6,708 nucleotides of DNA from a bacterium. GTDB lineage: Bacteria; Bacteroidota; Bacteroidia; Cytophagales; Thermonemataceae. Under the pieces are notes generated by a model. It saw only the letters and a program-made list of their open reading frames with translations, had not been told where the DNA came from and did not search any database. Each line of letters begins with the position of its first letter. The stretch's first letter is position 1. Made by a program: the position numbers and the translations under genes. The DNA lies in contig JANYGM010000382.1 in assembly GCA_025362415.1 (NCBI GenBank), positions 1 through 6,708 of the forward strand, read 5' to 3'. This document shows positions 6,208-6,708 of this stretch, one piece after another.

Positions 6208-6651
6208 TTAATGTACGAAATCTGAAGTTAGTCCGTATTTTTTAGCAAAAATCATTCTTTCCTTCTCCAAGATAAAAACAGCACGCTGAAAATTTTTCAT
6301 TGTGTTTTCTTGCATTTCTTTGGTGTCTTCTCCTTTCATTTTAGCCTCTTTTATAGGCAGCCACTCATCTGTAAGAGCTTGCATAGCATACGTAAAAAGT
6401 CCTTTTGCGGTACTTAAATACGCTTTATCATCTTTGAAAAGCTCCAAAGCCTGAATTTTTTCATTAGATTTTTTCGTTTGTTCTTCTAAGTCTTTATAAG
6501 CCTTTTCTGCATTTGATTTATCTGCCTCTAAGAATTTTTTTAAAGCGTTTGTAAGACGTTCTTGTTTCAAATAAACCTTATCATTATAACCAGAAGGCGT
6601 ATCACAGGAAGTAAATCCTATCAAAAGGATAAAATAGATTATATTTTTCAT
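6208..6651 (-). CDS. Small helical lipoprotein of unknown function
   Basis: A 147-residue protein starting MKNIIYFILLIGFTSC. The short hydrophobic leader ending in FTSC is a lipobox, so signal peptidase II should cut before C16 and the cysteine be lipid-modified; the mature protein starts CDTPSGYND. The remaining roughly 130 residues are rich in K, E, A and L and look almost wholly alpha-helical, with heptad-like stretches at about 40-70 and 100-135 and no cysteine besides C16. D at +2 would mean inner-membrane retention in E. coli, but that rule does not carry over to Bacteroidota, so which membrane it sits in is open. Its overall look (lipobox, YNDK, helical body) recalls proteins annotated as LIC11966-family surface proteins, a comparison from memory only. 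It is convergent with the BatD-like gene, 47 bp apart. The ATG at 6649-6651 is the only plausible start; no clear promoter appears in the 57 bp remaining upstream. Confidence 0.82.
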   Translation of the reverse strand: MKNIIYFILLIGFTSCDTPSGYNDKVYLKQERLTNALKKFLEADKSNAEKAYKDLEEQTKKSNEKIQALELFKDDKAYLSTAKGLFTYAMQALTDEWLPIKEAKMKGEDTKEMQENTMKNFQRAVFILEKERMIFAKKYGLTSDFVH

Positions 6652-6708
6652 ATATTTTGTTATAATTTGGGTTTATTTAGTTTTCGTATTGGTTTATTAT
6701 TTCCAATT

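Noticed and set aside
6652..6708. Promoter for the lipoprotein gene
   Set aside because: No convincing TAnnTTTG on the minus strand in the 57 bp available; the promoter may lie beyond the window.

Overview
The window looks like a piece of an AT-rich Bacteroidota chromosome, most likely a marine Cytophagia-type bacterium of the Flexibacter/Bernardetia kind. This rests on four things: a textbook Bacteroidota promoter (TTTG, 20-nt spacer, TAACTTTG), a secreted protein with a typical ...NAQ signal-peptide end, a BatD-family protein, and a sensor phosphatase of the Cache-HAMP-GAF-PAS-PAS-SpoIIE type common in that group. Genes also lack clear Shine-Dalgarno sites. The genus is an inference.

Layout. 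Positions 1-518 hold no credible gene. They are a dense cluster of inverted repeats: a near-perfect 74-bp inverted repeat (1-74 / 140-213), a third copy of the same unit (265-324), an 88-nt nested stem (346-433) and a 9-bp-stem hairpin (433-459). All but the 88-nt stem carry the TGACGG/CCGTCA core. Positions 519-4214 (minus strand) encode a 1231-residue membrane sensor with a PP2C-type SpoIIE phosphatase output. The intergenic region 4215-4424 is divergent. It holds a 4 x 7-bp heptamer repeat next to the sensor start, candidate promoters for both directions, and a perfect 13-bp inverted repeat laid over the -33 element of the rightward promoter. Rightward come a 94-residue protein of unknown function (4425-4709) and, 47 bp later, a 467-residue BatD-like membrane-anchored exported protein (4757-6160). 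A second 4 x 7-bp heptamer repeat (6164-6191) separates it from a convergent small lipoprotein gene (6208-6651, minus strand).

How the genes work together. The sensor appears to read a periplasmic signal and dephosphorylate a partner, in other systems usually a STAS-domain anti-sigma antagonist, but no such partner is encoded here. The 94-residue protein and the BatD-like protein probably form one transcription unit from the promoter at 4357-4388, whose overlapping palindrome suggests repressor or activator control. The usual BatD partners (BatA/BatB with VWA domains, BatC/BatE with TPR, MoxR ATPase) are absent from the window. The least ordinary content is non-coding: the repeat cluster at 1-459, the operator-like palindrome, and the two heptamer arrays that share an odd third unit.
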